Source: Solirubrobacterales bacterium (lineage in GTDB: Bacteria; Actinomycetota; Thermoleophilia; Solirubrobacterales; Solirubrobacteraceae). Taken from it: DNA of 64,000 bases. The position numbers and the translations under genes are program-made. Where the stretch lies: assembly GCA_019240115.1 (NCBI GenBank), contig JAFAYV010000009.1, forward strand, positions 1-64,000, read 5' to 3'. This document shows positions 49,914 through 57,481 of this stretch, piece after piece. A model generated the notes under the pieces. It saw only the letters and a program-made list of their open reading frames with translations. It did not search any database and was not told the origin of the DNA. Position 1 is the stretch's first letter. Each line of letters starts with the position of its first letter.

Positions 49914-50378
49914 GTGGAGAGCGTCTGGGACTACCCGCGGCCGCCGGCGGTGCGGCCGGTCGCCGCGACGGTGCGGGTGCGGCTCGCGGGCGAGCTGCTC
50001 GCCCAGTCCGGTCGGGCGCTGCGGGTGCTCGAGACCAGCCACCCGCCGACGATCTACGTGCCCGGTGCCGACATCCACCACGAGTGGCTGGTGCCGAGCG
50101 CCGCGCGCGGCTCGTGGTGCGAGTTCAAGGGCCGGGCCCGCTACGTCGATGCGGTGATCGGCAACCGGCGGACGCCCGAGGTCGGCTGGATGTACCCCGA
50201 CCCGATGCCCGACTACGCCGGGCTGGGCGATCACATCGCCTTCTATCCGGACCGTGTCGACGAGGCCTGGATCGGCAACGAGCGTGTGCAGGCGCAGGCG
50301 GGCGACTTCTACGGCGGCTGGATCACGCGCGAGCTCACCGGCCCGTTCAAGGGCGCGCCCGGGACTCAGGGGTGGTGA
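49914..50378 (+). CDS. DUF427 domain protein
   Basis: 154 residues from GTG 49914. Starts ESVWDYPRPPAVRP; typical DUF427 stretches are VRVRLAGELLAQSGRALRVLETSHPPTIYVP (in parts), CEFKGRARYVDAVIGN and HIAFYPDRVDEAWIG. Small beta-rich cytosolic protein common in actinobacteria and often encoded near SDR or nucleotidyltransferase genes; function unknown. The 287 bp upstream (49627-49913) show no gene. Confidence 0.85.
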   Translation: MESVWDYPRPPAVRPVAATVRVRLAGELLAQSGRALRVLETSHPPTIYVPGADIHHEWLVPSAARGSWCEFKGRARYVDAVIGNRRTPEVGWMYPDPMPDYAGLGDHIAFYPDRVDEAWIGNERVQAQAGDFYGGWITRELTGPFKGAPGTQGW

Positions 50379-50385
50379 GCCCGCG

Positions 50386-51165
50386 ATGGACCTGAAGCTC
50401 GCCGGCAAGCGGGCGGTCGTCACCGGCGCGAGCCGCGGCATCGGTCTCGCGATCGCCCGCGGGCTCGTCGCCGAGGGCGCCCACGTCGTCCTCGTGGCGC
50501 GGGACGCGCAGCGACTGACGCGCGTCCAGGACGAGCTCGCCGCGACGTCGAACGGCCAGGTGATCGCGGTCCCGTGCGACACCGGCGACGCGGCGTCGAT
50601 CGAGGAGATGGCCGCCGCCGCGCACGCGCGCTTGCGCGGCGTCGACATCCTCGTCAACTGCGCGGCCAAGGTCAACACGGGGCCGATGCGTGATGATGAC
50701 CTCGACGAGCATCTCGCGGTCAAGCTTCAGGGCTATCTCCGCTGCGCCCGCGCGTTCGCTCCGGGGATGGCCGAGCGCGGCTGGGGCCGGATCATCAGCA
50801 TCAGCGGTCTCGCCGCGCGGCAGACGGGCTCGGTCGTGGGCTCGGTGCGCAACGTTGCCGTCGCCGCGATGACCAAGAACCTCGCCGACGAGTACGGCGA
50901 GCGAGGGGTCAACGTGACCGTCGTGCATCCTGGGTTCACCCGCACCGAGCGCACCCCGGACACGCTCGCCGCGATGGCCGACGCGCAGGGCCGCGATCCC
51001 GAGGCGGTGCAGGAGTCGATCGCCGGCGCCATCAGCATCGGCCGGATCGTCACCGCGGAGGAGGTCGCCGCGGTCGTCGTCTTCCTCGCCAGCCCGCTCA
51101 GCGTCGCCATCACCGGGGACGCGGTCGCCGTCGGCGGCGGGACCCGCGGCGTGATCGTGTACTGA
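50386..51165 (+). CDS. SDR-fold protein lacking the Tyr-x3-Lys catalytic pair
   Basis: 259 residues from ATG 50386, 7 bp after the DUF427 gene. The cofactor site TGASRGIG (16-23) and ILVNCAAKVN are intact, and ISISGLAA supplies the catalytic Ser. Where YxxxK is expected the sequence reads VVGSVRNVAVAAMTK, so the usual Tyr and Lys appear to be Gly and Asn. The C-terminus GDAVAVGGGTRGVIVY is also unusual. It may be a divergent reductase, a binding protein or a non-functional copy. Confidence 0.85.
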   Translation: MDLKLAGKRAVVTGASRGIGLAIARGLVAEGAHVVLVARDAQRLTRVQDELAATSNGQVIAVPCDTGDAASIEEMAAAAHARLRGVDILVNCAAKVNTGPMRDDDLDEHLAVKLQGYLRCARAFAPGMAERGWGRIISISGLAARQTGSVVGSVRNVAVAAMTKNLADEYGERGVNVTVVHPGFTRTERTPDTLAAMADAQGRDPEAVQESIAGAISIGRIVTAEEVAAVVVFLASPLSVAITGDAVAVGGGTRGVIVY

Positions 51166-51174
51166 GCCCGGCCG

Positions 51175-51765
51175 ATGACGCCCCTGCCCTATGGCGACCC
51201 GGGCGCAAAGATCGCCTTCTACGTGCTGATCGGGATCTTCGTGGTCGCGGAGCAGCGGATCCGGCTGCGCAGCCTGGTGCGCGGAGAGGGATCGGCGACC
51301 GAGCGCACGCTGCTCGTCGTCATCGCCTGCCTGGCCGGCGGCGTCGCGGTGGCGTTCGTGCTCGCGGGGGGCGAGACGTGGGCGGCGATCGGATTCGCGC
51401 GCTGGCCGCTGTTCATCATCGGACTCGTGCTCATGGCCGCCGGAATCGCGCTGCGGGGGTGGGCGATCGTGGTGCTCGGGCGCTTCTTCACCGTCGATGT
51501 GCGGGTGACGGCCGATCAGACGGTCGTGGACACCGGTCCCTACCGCTGGGTGCGCCATCCGTCCTACACGGGCCTGCTGGCGGTGTGCGCCGGGATCGGG
51601 CTGGGGCTGGGCAACTGGCTGTCGCTCCTGGCGGCGCTCGTCCTGCCCGCCGTCGGCGTGATCGTGCGGATCCGCCACGAGGAGCGAGCGCTCATCGACG
51701 GCCTGGGGGAGCCGTACCGGCGGTTCGCTGCCTCGCGCGCCCGGCTGATCCCCGGTCTCTGGTGA
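51175..51765 (+). CDS. Isoprenylcysteine carboxyl methyltransferase-like membrane protein
   Basis: 196 residues, about five membrane helices (FYVLIGIFVVAEQ; LLVVIACLAGGVAVAFVLAG; LFIIGLVLMAAGIALRG; LLAVCAGIGLGL; WLSLLAALVLPAVGVIVRI). The ICMT/PEMT motif GPYRWVRHPSYTGLL and a C-terminal EERALIDGLGEPYRRFA are characteristic. Likely SAM-dependent methylation of a membrane lipid or thiol. Follows the SDR gene by 9 bp. Confidence 0.9.
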   Translation: MTPLPYGDPGAKIAFYVLIGIFVVAEQRIRLRSLVRGEGSATERTLLVVIACLAGGVAVAFVLAGGETWAAIGFARWPLFIIGLVLMAAGIALRGWAIVVLGRFFTVDVRVTADQTVVDTGPYRWVRHPSYTGLLAVCAGIGLGLGNWLSLLAALVLPAVGVIVRIRHEERALIDGLGEPYRRFAASRARLIPGLW

Positions 51766-51846
51766 TCGCCCGCCGTCGGAGCCAGCGCATCTGGATCTCG
51801 AGGTGATATCGGACCGTCATCGACGTCGTGCTTCTCGTCTGCGGGC

Positions 51847-54267
51847 TCAGGAGTCGGCGGCGAGCCGGGCGGCCGCGATCGCCGCCTGTCCGTAGGAGAT
51901 GCCGCCGTCGTTGGGCGGCAGCTGCTCGGGGACGAGCACACGGAGGCCGGCCGCGCGCGCGCCGGTCGCGACCGTCTCGAGGAGGAGGCGGTTTTGGAAC
52001 ACCCCGCCGCTGAGGACGACCGTGTCGAGCCCGCGCGCCCCCGCGACCCGGGCGAGCGCCGCGACCGTCGCCGCGGCCAGGCCGGCATGAAAGCGCGCCG
52101 CCACGGCCGGAACCTCGATGCCTCTGGCGAGGTCGTCCGCGAGCGCGCGCACCGCGGGGCGCGGGTCGAGAATGAGTCCGTCGGAGCCCGCGACGAGCTC
52201 GATCGCGTAGCCCGCGCCGCTCATGCCGTCCGTGTCGCACACACGGCCCGCGCCAGCAGCGCCGCTCATGCCGTCCGCGTCGCACACATGGCCGGCGCCC
52301 GCGCCGCCGACCCGCCGCGCCGCCGCCTCGAGCTCGACCGCGGCCTGCCCCTCGTAGCTCACCTCGGCGCGTAGCCCGCAGAGCGCCCCGACGGCGTCGA
52401 ACAGGCGCCCGATGCTCGAGGTCTCGGGCGACACGGCGGCGCGCGTGCCGACCTGGGCCATCGCGGCCCACCGCGCCTCGGTCACCCCGGCGGCGGCGAG
52501 CGCCGTCGGCAGCGGACGGAGCTCGCCGAACGCCGCGGCCAGCCATGCCCACGCCATCCGCCACGGCTGGCGGATCGCCGCCGCGGCACCCGGCATCCGC
52601 ACCGGCCACAGCCGGCCGGCGCGCTCGGAGCCGGTCAGGCCGCCGACGAGCAGCTCGCCACCCCAGACGGTGGCGTCGGTGCCGTACCCGGTGCCGTCGA
52701 AGATTGCGCCGACCGCGCGCGCGTGGGCGCCGAGCCCGTGCTCGGCGAGGGCGGCGGCGAGATGGGCGTGGTGGTGCTGGACGCCGATGAGCCGCACCCC
52801 GTGGCGATCGAGCGCGTACTGGGTCGACAGGTAAGCGGGGTGCAGGTCGTGGACGACGACCGCGGGGGCGACCGCGAACAGTCGCTCGAAGTGGGCGATC
52901 CCCTCGGTGTAGGCGCGCAGCGTCGTGACGTGCTCGAGGTCGCCGATGTGGTGGCCGACCCAGGCCCGCTCGCCACGCGCCACGCAGAAGGTGCTCTTCT
53001 GCTCGGCTCCACAGGCCAGCAGCGGCGCCGGCGCGGGCACCGGCAGCGTCAGCCGTGCCGGGACGTAGCCGCGCGAGCGGCGGAGCATGAGCGGCCGCGC
53101 ACGCCCGCCGAGCGACACCGTGCGCGCGACCGAGTCATCGGTCCGGGTCTCGATCTCGCGGTCGTGGACGAGGAACACATCGGCGATGCAGGACAGCCGC
53201 TCCACGGCATCGTCGTCGCGATACGCGATCGGCTCGTCGGAGACGTTGCCGCTGGTCATCACCAGCGCGCCGCGACCACCGCACGCCGCGAAGTCTCCGA
53301 GCAGCAGATGGTGCAGCGGGGTGTAGGGCAGCATGACCCCGAGCTCGGGCGCGCCCGGGGCCACGGCGTGCGCGACCGCGGCGTCCGGACGGCGCAGCGC
53401 GAGCACGATCGGGCGCGCCGGGGACTCCAGCAGCTCGATCGCCGCCGCGTCGAGCTCGACCAGCGCCCGCGCCGCGTCGACGTCGGCGACCATCAGCGCG
53501 AACGGCTTGTCCTCGCGGTGCTTGCGCGAGCGCAGCGCGGCGACCGCCATCGTACGAGCGGCATCGCAGACGAGGTGATAGCCGCCGAGCCCCTTGACCG
53601 CGGCGATCGCGCCGGCGGCCAGCCGCGCGGCGAGCGCCGCGACGGCGTCGGCGGCGTTCTCGAGCGCGACCGCGGAACCGTCCGCCCCGATGAGCGACAC
53701 GCGCGGTCCACACGCCGGGCACGCGTTCGGCTGGGCGTGAAAGCGCCGGTCGCCGGGATCCTCGTACTCGCCCCGGCAGGCCTCGCACATGGAAAAGCCG
53801 GCCATCGTCGTCAGTGGCCGGTCGTAGGGGACGTCGCGGACGATCGTGAACCGGGGCCCGCAGTTCGTGCAGTTCGTGAACGGATAGCGGAAGCGGCGGT
53901 CTCCGGGATCGTGCAGCTCGGCGAGGCACTCCGGACAGGTGGCCGCGTCGGCGGCGACGAGCGCATCCGGCGTCCCAGCGGATGCGCTGCCGCGGATCGC
54001 GAACGTGCGCTCGCCGGTCGGCGGCAGGCGATCGGCGGCGACGGCGTCGATCGCCGCCAGGGGCGGCGCCTCGGCGGTCAGGCGACCCAGGAACCGATCG
54101 ACGGCGCCGGGATCCCCCTCGACCTCGAGCAGGACCCCGTGCTCGTCGTTGAGCACCCAGCCGCCGAGCGTCTCCTCGTGGGCCAGGCGGTAGACGAACG
54201 GGCGGAAGCCGACCCCCTGCACGGTGCCGGTCACCCGCGCGCGGGCGCGCACCGCGAGCGCGCTCAT
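51847..54267 (-). CDS. hypF: Carbamoyltransferase HypF (hydrogenase maturation)
   Basis: Makes the thiocarbamate on HypE that becomes the CN ligands of the NiFe site. 806 residues. Acylphosphatase domain (1-95, GTVQGVGFRPFVYRLA); two zinc fingers (CPECLAELHDPGDRRF with CTNCGPRF, and CEACRGEYEDPGDRRF with CPACGPRV); a YrdC-like domain (AAVKGLGGYHLVCDA, KHREDKPFALM); and a Kae1-like domain with GVQHHHAHLAA. A 45-bp in-frame duplication (52216-52305) inserts two 15-residue units with VCDxDGMSG in the Kae1-like part. The start lies in the last unit of a 20-bp tandem array. It is the most downstream gene of the hydrogenase operon in this window. Confidence 0.95.
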   Translation of the reverse strand: MSALAVRARARVTGTVQGVGFRPFVYRLAHEETLGGWVLNDEHGVLLEVEGDPGAVDRFLGRLTAEAPPLAAIDAVAADRLPPTGERTFAIRGSASAGTPDALVAADAATCPECLAELHDPGDRRFRYPFTNCTNCGPRFTIVRDVPYDRPLTTMAGFSMCEACRGEYEDPGDRRFHAQPNACPACGPRVSLIGADGSAVALENAADAVAALAARLAAGAIAAVKGLGGYHLVCDAARTMAVAALRSRKHREDKPFALMVADVDAARALVELDAAAIELLESPARPIVLALRRPDAAVAHAVAPGAPELGVMLPYTPLHHLLLGDFAACGGRGALVMTSGNVSDEPIAYRDDDAVERLSCIADVFLVHDREIETRTDDSVARTVSLGGRARPLMLRRSRGYVPARLTLPVPAPAPLLACGAEQKSTFCVARGERAWVGHHIGDLEHVTTLRAYTEGIAHFERLFAVAPAVVVHDLHPAYLSTQYALDRHGVRLIGVQHHHAHLAAALAEHGLGAHARAVGAIFDGTGYGTDATVWGGELLVGGLTGSERAGRLWPVRMPGAAAAIRQPWRMAWAWLAAAFGELRPLPTALAAAGVTEARWAAMAQVGTRAAVSPETSSIGRLFDAVGALCGLRAEVSYEGQAAVELEAAARRVGGAGAGHVCDADGMSGAAGAGRVCDTDGMSGAGYAIELVAGSDGLILDPRPAVRALADDLARGIEVPAVAARFHAGLAAATVAALARVAGARGLDTVVLSGGVFQNRLLLETVATGARAAGLRVLVPEQLPPNDGGISYGQAAIAAARLAADS
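52216..52305 (-). repeat. 45-bp in-frame tandem duplication inside hypF
   Basis: Two 45-bp units (52216-52260 and 52261-52305) each encode 15 residues including VCDxDGMSG. The duplicated cysteines could be neutral or bind metal. Confidence 0.8.
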
Positions 54268-54407
54268 CGCGCCGTGACCGCGCTCATCGCGCCGTGACTG
54301 GGCTCATCGCGCCGTGACTGGGCTCATCGCGCCGCGAGCGGGCTCATCGCGCCGTAACCGGGCTCATCGCGCCGTGACCGGGCTCATCGCGCCGTGACCG
54401 CGCTCAT
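54261..54407. repeat. Seven-copy 20-bp array between SIS gene stop and hypF start
   Basis: Exactly 20-bp units from 54261 to 54400 plus a partial copy reaching the SIS stop. On the coding (minus) strand each unit reads like CGGTCACGGCGCGATGAGCC and contains an ATGA. The last unit supplies the hypF ATG (54267) and the partial unit overlaps the SIS stop (54404-54406). The array therefore looks like repeated copies of an original stop-start junction. Spacing of 20 bp puts successive ATGs in different frames. Confidence 0.95.
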
Positions 54408-55735
54408 GCCAGCTCGACCAGCTCGCGCAGCAGGTGATAGCCGGTCGCCTGCGCCTCCTGGATGCGCGGAATGTGCTGGGACGGCGCGACGATCACGTGG
54501 TCGGCGAGCCCCTCGGCGGCGACCCGGCCGCCGTCGTAGCCGACGAACGCGATCGTCCCCAGGCCGTCGCGCCGGGCTTGGCCCAGCGCGTCGAGCACGC
54601 TCAGCGAGTTGCCGCTCGTCGACAGCGCGATCACCACGTCGCCCGGGCGGCCGTAGGCGATCACCTGCCGCGCGAAGATCGCCTCGACGCCGATGTCGTT
54701 GGCGATCGCGGTCAGGATCGCGCTGTCGGCGGTCAGGTCGAGCGCCGGCCGGGGCTCCCAGCCGGCCCGGCCCGACGCCCCCTCGGGCCCGCCCGACGCC
54801 CCCTCGGGCCCGCCCGACGACCCCTCGGCCTCGCCCGACGACCCCTCGGCCCCGCCCGACGACCCCTCGGCCCCGCCCCGCGACTCGCCGCTGGTCGCGA
54901 AGTCGGCGACGACGTCCATCGCGTCGGTCGCCGAACCGCCGTTGCCGAGCGCGAGCAGACGGCCGCCCTGCCCGAGCGATTCGCGCAGCGCGCCCGCCGC
55001 CTCGACGAGCGCCGGCTCGGAGCTCTCGATCATGGCCGCGCGCAGCTCGGCGACCTCGCGCCACTTCAGCAGCACCGATTCGCGCACGTCGGCGAGGACG
55101 GCGTCGAGGTCGTCCTCGCGCTCGGCGAGGAAGGGATACAGGAAGCTCGAGGCGCCGGCGTCATGAGAGCGGCGCTCGGTGCGGCCCGCGAGCAGCCCCC
55201 GATGCTCGAAGAAGACGTGCACGAGCTCCCAGAGCACGTGGTAGGCGGTCTCGACGAGCTCCTGGCGGACGAACGGGTCCCGCGCCGGGGGATCGAGCTC
55301 GAACGCGGCGCCGAGCGCCGCGAATGCGATCGTCTCGCACCCGCGCTCGCGCGCGACGCGCAGCGCGCCCGGCAGCGCCGAGCCCTCGTCGGGCTCGCCG
55401 AAGGCGATCACGATGTCCTGCGCGGTCGCCTCGAGCGCGAGTTCGCGCTCGAGGCGGGCGCTCTCGCCGGTCAGCCCGAACGCGGGGAGCGCCCGCTTGC
55501 CGACGATCACCGGATGCACGAACTCGACGGCCACGTGGCGGACGTCGGAGCGTGCGGCGGGGGAGACCCCGATCGCGATCAGCCGGCCGCCGCGGGCGAA
55601 CCGCTCGGCCATGCGATGGCACAGGCGCGCCAGCTCGTCGGCGCGCTGCGCGAAATACCGCTCGCCGGCCTGCCGACGCTGCTCGAGCCCGAGCGCCACC
55701 AGCTCCCGCGCCGACGCCGGACGCAGCGCGCTCAC
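54404..55735 (-). CDS. Double-SIS-domain protein of the hydrogenase operon
   Basis: 443 residues from GTG 55735 (GTGTGA overlap with hypB). The first SIS-like half (1-170) has GRLIAIGVSPAARSDVRH and ATAQDIVIAFGE; the second half (about 225-443) has GGRLLALGNGGSATDAMDVVADFATS, a canonical GmhA-type phosphosugar-binding loop, and VIALSTSGNSLSVL. A linker between contains a 21-bp-period repeat (GGPEGAS and GGAEGSS units, DNA 54771-54893). SIS proteins are often found beside hyp genes in actinobacterial hydrogenase loci; their exact job is not established. It may isomerise or bind a phosphosugar, or have been recruited to maturation. Confidence 0.85.
   Translation of the reverse strand: MSALRPASARELVALGLEQRRQAGERYFAQRADELARLCHRMAERFARGGRLIAIGVSPAARSDVRHVAVEFVHPVIVGKRALPAFGLTGESARLERELALEATAQDIVIAFGEPDEGSALPGALRVARERGCETIAFAALGAAFELDPPARDPFVRQELVETAYHVLWELVHVFFEHRGLLAGRTERRSHDAGASSFLYPFLAEREDDLDAVLADVRESVLLKWREVAELRAAMIESSEPALVEAAGALRESLGQGGRLLALGNGGSATDAMDVVADFATSGESRGGAEGSSGGAEGSSGEAEGSSGGPEGASGGPEGASGRAGWEPRPALDLTADSAILTAIANDIGVEAIFARQVIAYGRPGDVVIALSTSGNSLSVLDALGQARRDGLGTIAFVGYDGGRVAAEGLADHVIVAPSQHIPRIQEAQATGYHLLRELVELA
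54771..54893 (-). repeat. 21-bp in-frame repeat in the SIS linker
   Basis: Units starting at 54771, 54792, 54813, 54834 and 54855 and a partial one after, encoding Gly/Ser/Glu-rich heptads between the loop GNGGSATDAMD and the rest of the second SIS domain. The insertion falls within a domain that is usually uninterrupted. Confidence 0.85.
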
Positions 55736-56421
55736 ACCGCGGCCGGGACCTCGCGCGCCGCCAGCTCGCCGAGCCAGCCCCGCAGCTCCGGCACGCCGTC
55801 GCCGGCGCGGGCGCTCGTCACGATCGTCCGCACGCCGGGGTTGACCGCATCGATGTTGTGCAGCAGCTTGTCGAGGTCGAACTCGAGGTGGGGCAGCAGG
55901 TCTGACTTGTTGACGAGCACGAGCTCGCAGGCGCGGAACATGAGCGGGTACTTCAGCGGCTTGTCCTCGCCCTCGGTGACCGAGCAGACCATCGCCCGAG
56001 CGTCCTCGCCGACGCGGAACTCGGCGGGGCAGACGAGGTTGCCGACGTTCTCGATCACGAGCAGGTCGATCTCTGAGAGCGGCAGGTCGTCGAGGGCCGA
56101 GCGGACCATGTTGGCGTCGAGGTGGCACTCGCCGCCGAAGCCGCTATCGGTGTTCAGCTGCACGACCGGCACGTGGAGCGCGGCGAGGCGATCGGCGTCC
56201 ATCGAACCCTGCACATCGCCCTCGAGCACGCCGACGCGCGCGCCCCCCGGCAGCGGGTCGCCGAGCGCGCGCTCGAGCAGCGAGGTCTTGCCCGCGCCGG
56301 GGGCGGACATCAGGTTGAGCACCGTGACCCGCTGGCGATCGAAGTCGTCGCGGTTGGCGCGCGCGATCGTGTTGTTGGCGTCGAGGGCGTCCTCGACCAC
56401 CTTCACCCTGGTGCGGTGCAT
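55732..56421 (-). CDS. hypB: Hydrogenase nickel incorporation GTPase HypB
   Basis: 229 residues. P-loop LMSAPGAGKTSLLERAL; metal-site residues GGECHLDANMV (Cys and His at the dimer interface); IENVGNLVCPAEF; base-recognition NKSD in LVLVNKSDLLPH. The N-terminus lacks the His-rich nickel-storage segment seen in some HypB. It inserts nickel with HypA into the large subunit. Overlaps the SIS gene start. Confidence 0.95.
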   Translation of the reverse strand: MHRTRVKVVEDALDANNTIARANRDDFDRQRVTVLNLMSAPGAGKTSLLERALGDPLPGGARVGVLEGDVQGSMDADRLAALHVPVVQLNTDSGFGGECHLDANMVRSALDDLPLSEIDLLVIENVGNLVCPAEFRVGEDARAMVCSVTEGEDKPLKYPLMFRACELVLVNKSDLLPHLEFDLDKLLHNIDAVNPGVRTIVTSARAGDGVPELRGWLGELAAREVPAAV

Positions 56422-56525
56422 CGGTCTCCTGTTCCTCGGTCCCGGTCACCCGCGACGCGTTCGACGCTACGGGCTGGACGACTTGACGGGAGTCGTGCCG
56501 GGCTGGCCTTCTCCTTGGGAAACGT

Positions 56526-56654
56526 CTACATCCCCTTGATCTTCAGGTAGCGTTGCAGCTCTGGCAGCTGCGCACCCACGGCCGCGAGGAGCGCCGCGAT
56601 CAGCGTGAGCAGGCCGATGACCTGGGCCGCCGGGGTTATCCGGATGTCGTTCAT
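56526..56654 (-). CDS. 42-residue membrane peptide of the hydrogenase operon (DUF6893-like)
   Basis: Encodes MNDIRITPAAQ, then one hydrophobic helix VIGLLTLIAALLAAVGAQL, then PELQRYLKIKGM and TAG. Start ATG 56654 overlaps the protease stop (ATGA), with hypB about 100 bp downstream. The short length, single helix and basic YLKIKGM end resemble tiny proteins annotated DUF6893 in actinobacterial hydrogenase loci, as I recall. Could anchor the otherwise soluble hydrogenase or a maturation complex to the membrane; that is inference. Confidence 0.72.
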   Translation of the reverse strand: MNDIRITPAAQVIGLLTLIAALLAAVGAQLPELQRYLKIKGM

Positions 56655-57481
56655 GGTTCGGAGACCTCCTGTGTTTGGGTTTGTCCGGCGATGTCGGCCA
56701 GCAAGGACTCAACGAGGCCTACGGCCGGCTCCAGTGCGGCCAGCACCGGCTCCGAGAGCGTGGCCACGACGTCCTCGTCGGCAGGACCCGGCGCCGTCTG
56801 CGGCTCGCAGCCGACGACGAAGGTACGCGGCGGGCGCCCGCCCAGCGAGCGCACCAGCCCCAGGACCTTGACCGGGTCCATGCCGTGCGCGTCGATGGCC
56901 ACGTCGGCCTCGTCGTCGTCGTCCGTGACCTCGATGACGTAGAGCGTGCCCGGCGGTTGGCCGCGGGGCGTCGCGTCGAGCAATACCACGGCGGCATAGC
57001 CCTCCTGCATCGCGAAGGCCAGGTCCATCCCGCGGATGCCGTAGTCGACCGCCTGCACTCCCGCGGGAAGGTCGCGGCGAGCGAGCCGGTCGACGAGAGC
57101 CACCCCGAAGCCGTCGTCGCCCAGGAACACGTTGCCGATTCCCGCCACCAGGATCCGGGGAGCGCCCGCGGCGCTCGCGGCATGGTCGTCCTCGAGGGAC
57201 TCCACCTCGGCGGGCGTGAAGAAGAAGCGGTGCCCCGGCTGACGGGCGAAGCCGAGGTCGCGCCCGGGATCGTCCTCGACCACGACGGCGAGCTTGACGT
57301 TGCCCTCCATGTCCTGCTCGATCCCCTCGACCACCGCCGTGCGACCGGTCAGCACCAGGTCGAAGACGTCGCCCCCGGGGCGCGGACGCAGCCGCACCCG
57401 GCTGCCCGCCCGCAGCAGGCGGCCGGGAACCTCGACGGAGTCCGGCGCGGGTCGCTCAAGCTCCTCCCAATACCCGCTCAT
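56651..57481 (-). CDS. Hydrogenase maturation protease with N-terminal extension
   Basis: 276 residues. The C-terminal 160 residues are a HybD/HyaD-type endopeptidase that trims the large-subunit C-terminus after nickel insertion: ILVAGIGNVFLGDDGFGVALVDRL, AVDYGIRGMDLAF and DAHGMDPVKVL supply the nickel-sensing acidic residues and His. The N-terminal about 105 residues (GYWEELERPAPDSVEVPGRLL, VVVEDDPGRDLGFARQPGHRFFF) form an extra domain not part of typical HybD. ATG 57481 overlaps the preceding stop by 4 bp. The target would be the large subunit at 60983-62770, cut after His574. Confidence 0.9.
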   Translation of the reverse strand: MSGYWEELERPAPDSVEVPGRLLRAGSRVRLRPRPGGDVFDLVLTGRTAVVEGIEQDMEGNVKLAVVVEDDPGRDLGFARQPGHRFFFTPAEVESLEDDHAASAAGAPRILVAGIGNVFLGDDGFGVALVDRLARRDLPAGVQAVDYGIRGMDLAFAMQEGYAAVVLLDATPRGQPPGTLYVIEVTDDDDEADVAIDAHGMDPVKVLGLVRSLGGRPPRTFVVGCEPQTAPGPADEDVVATLSEPVLAALEPAVGLVESLLADIAGQTQTQEVSEP

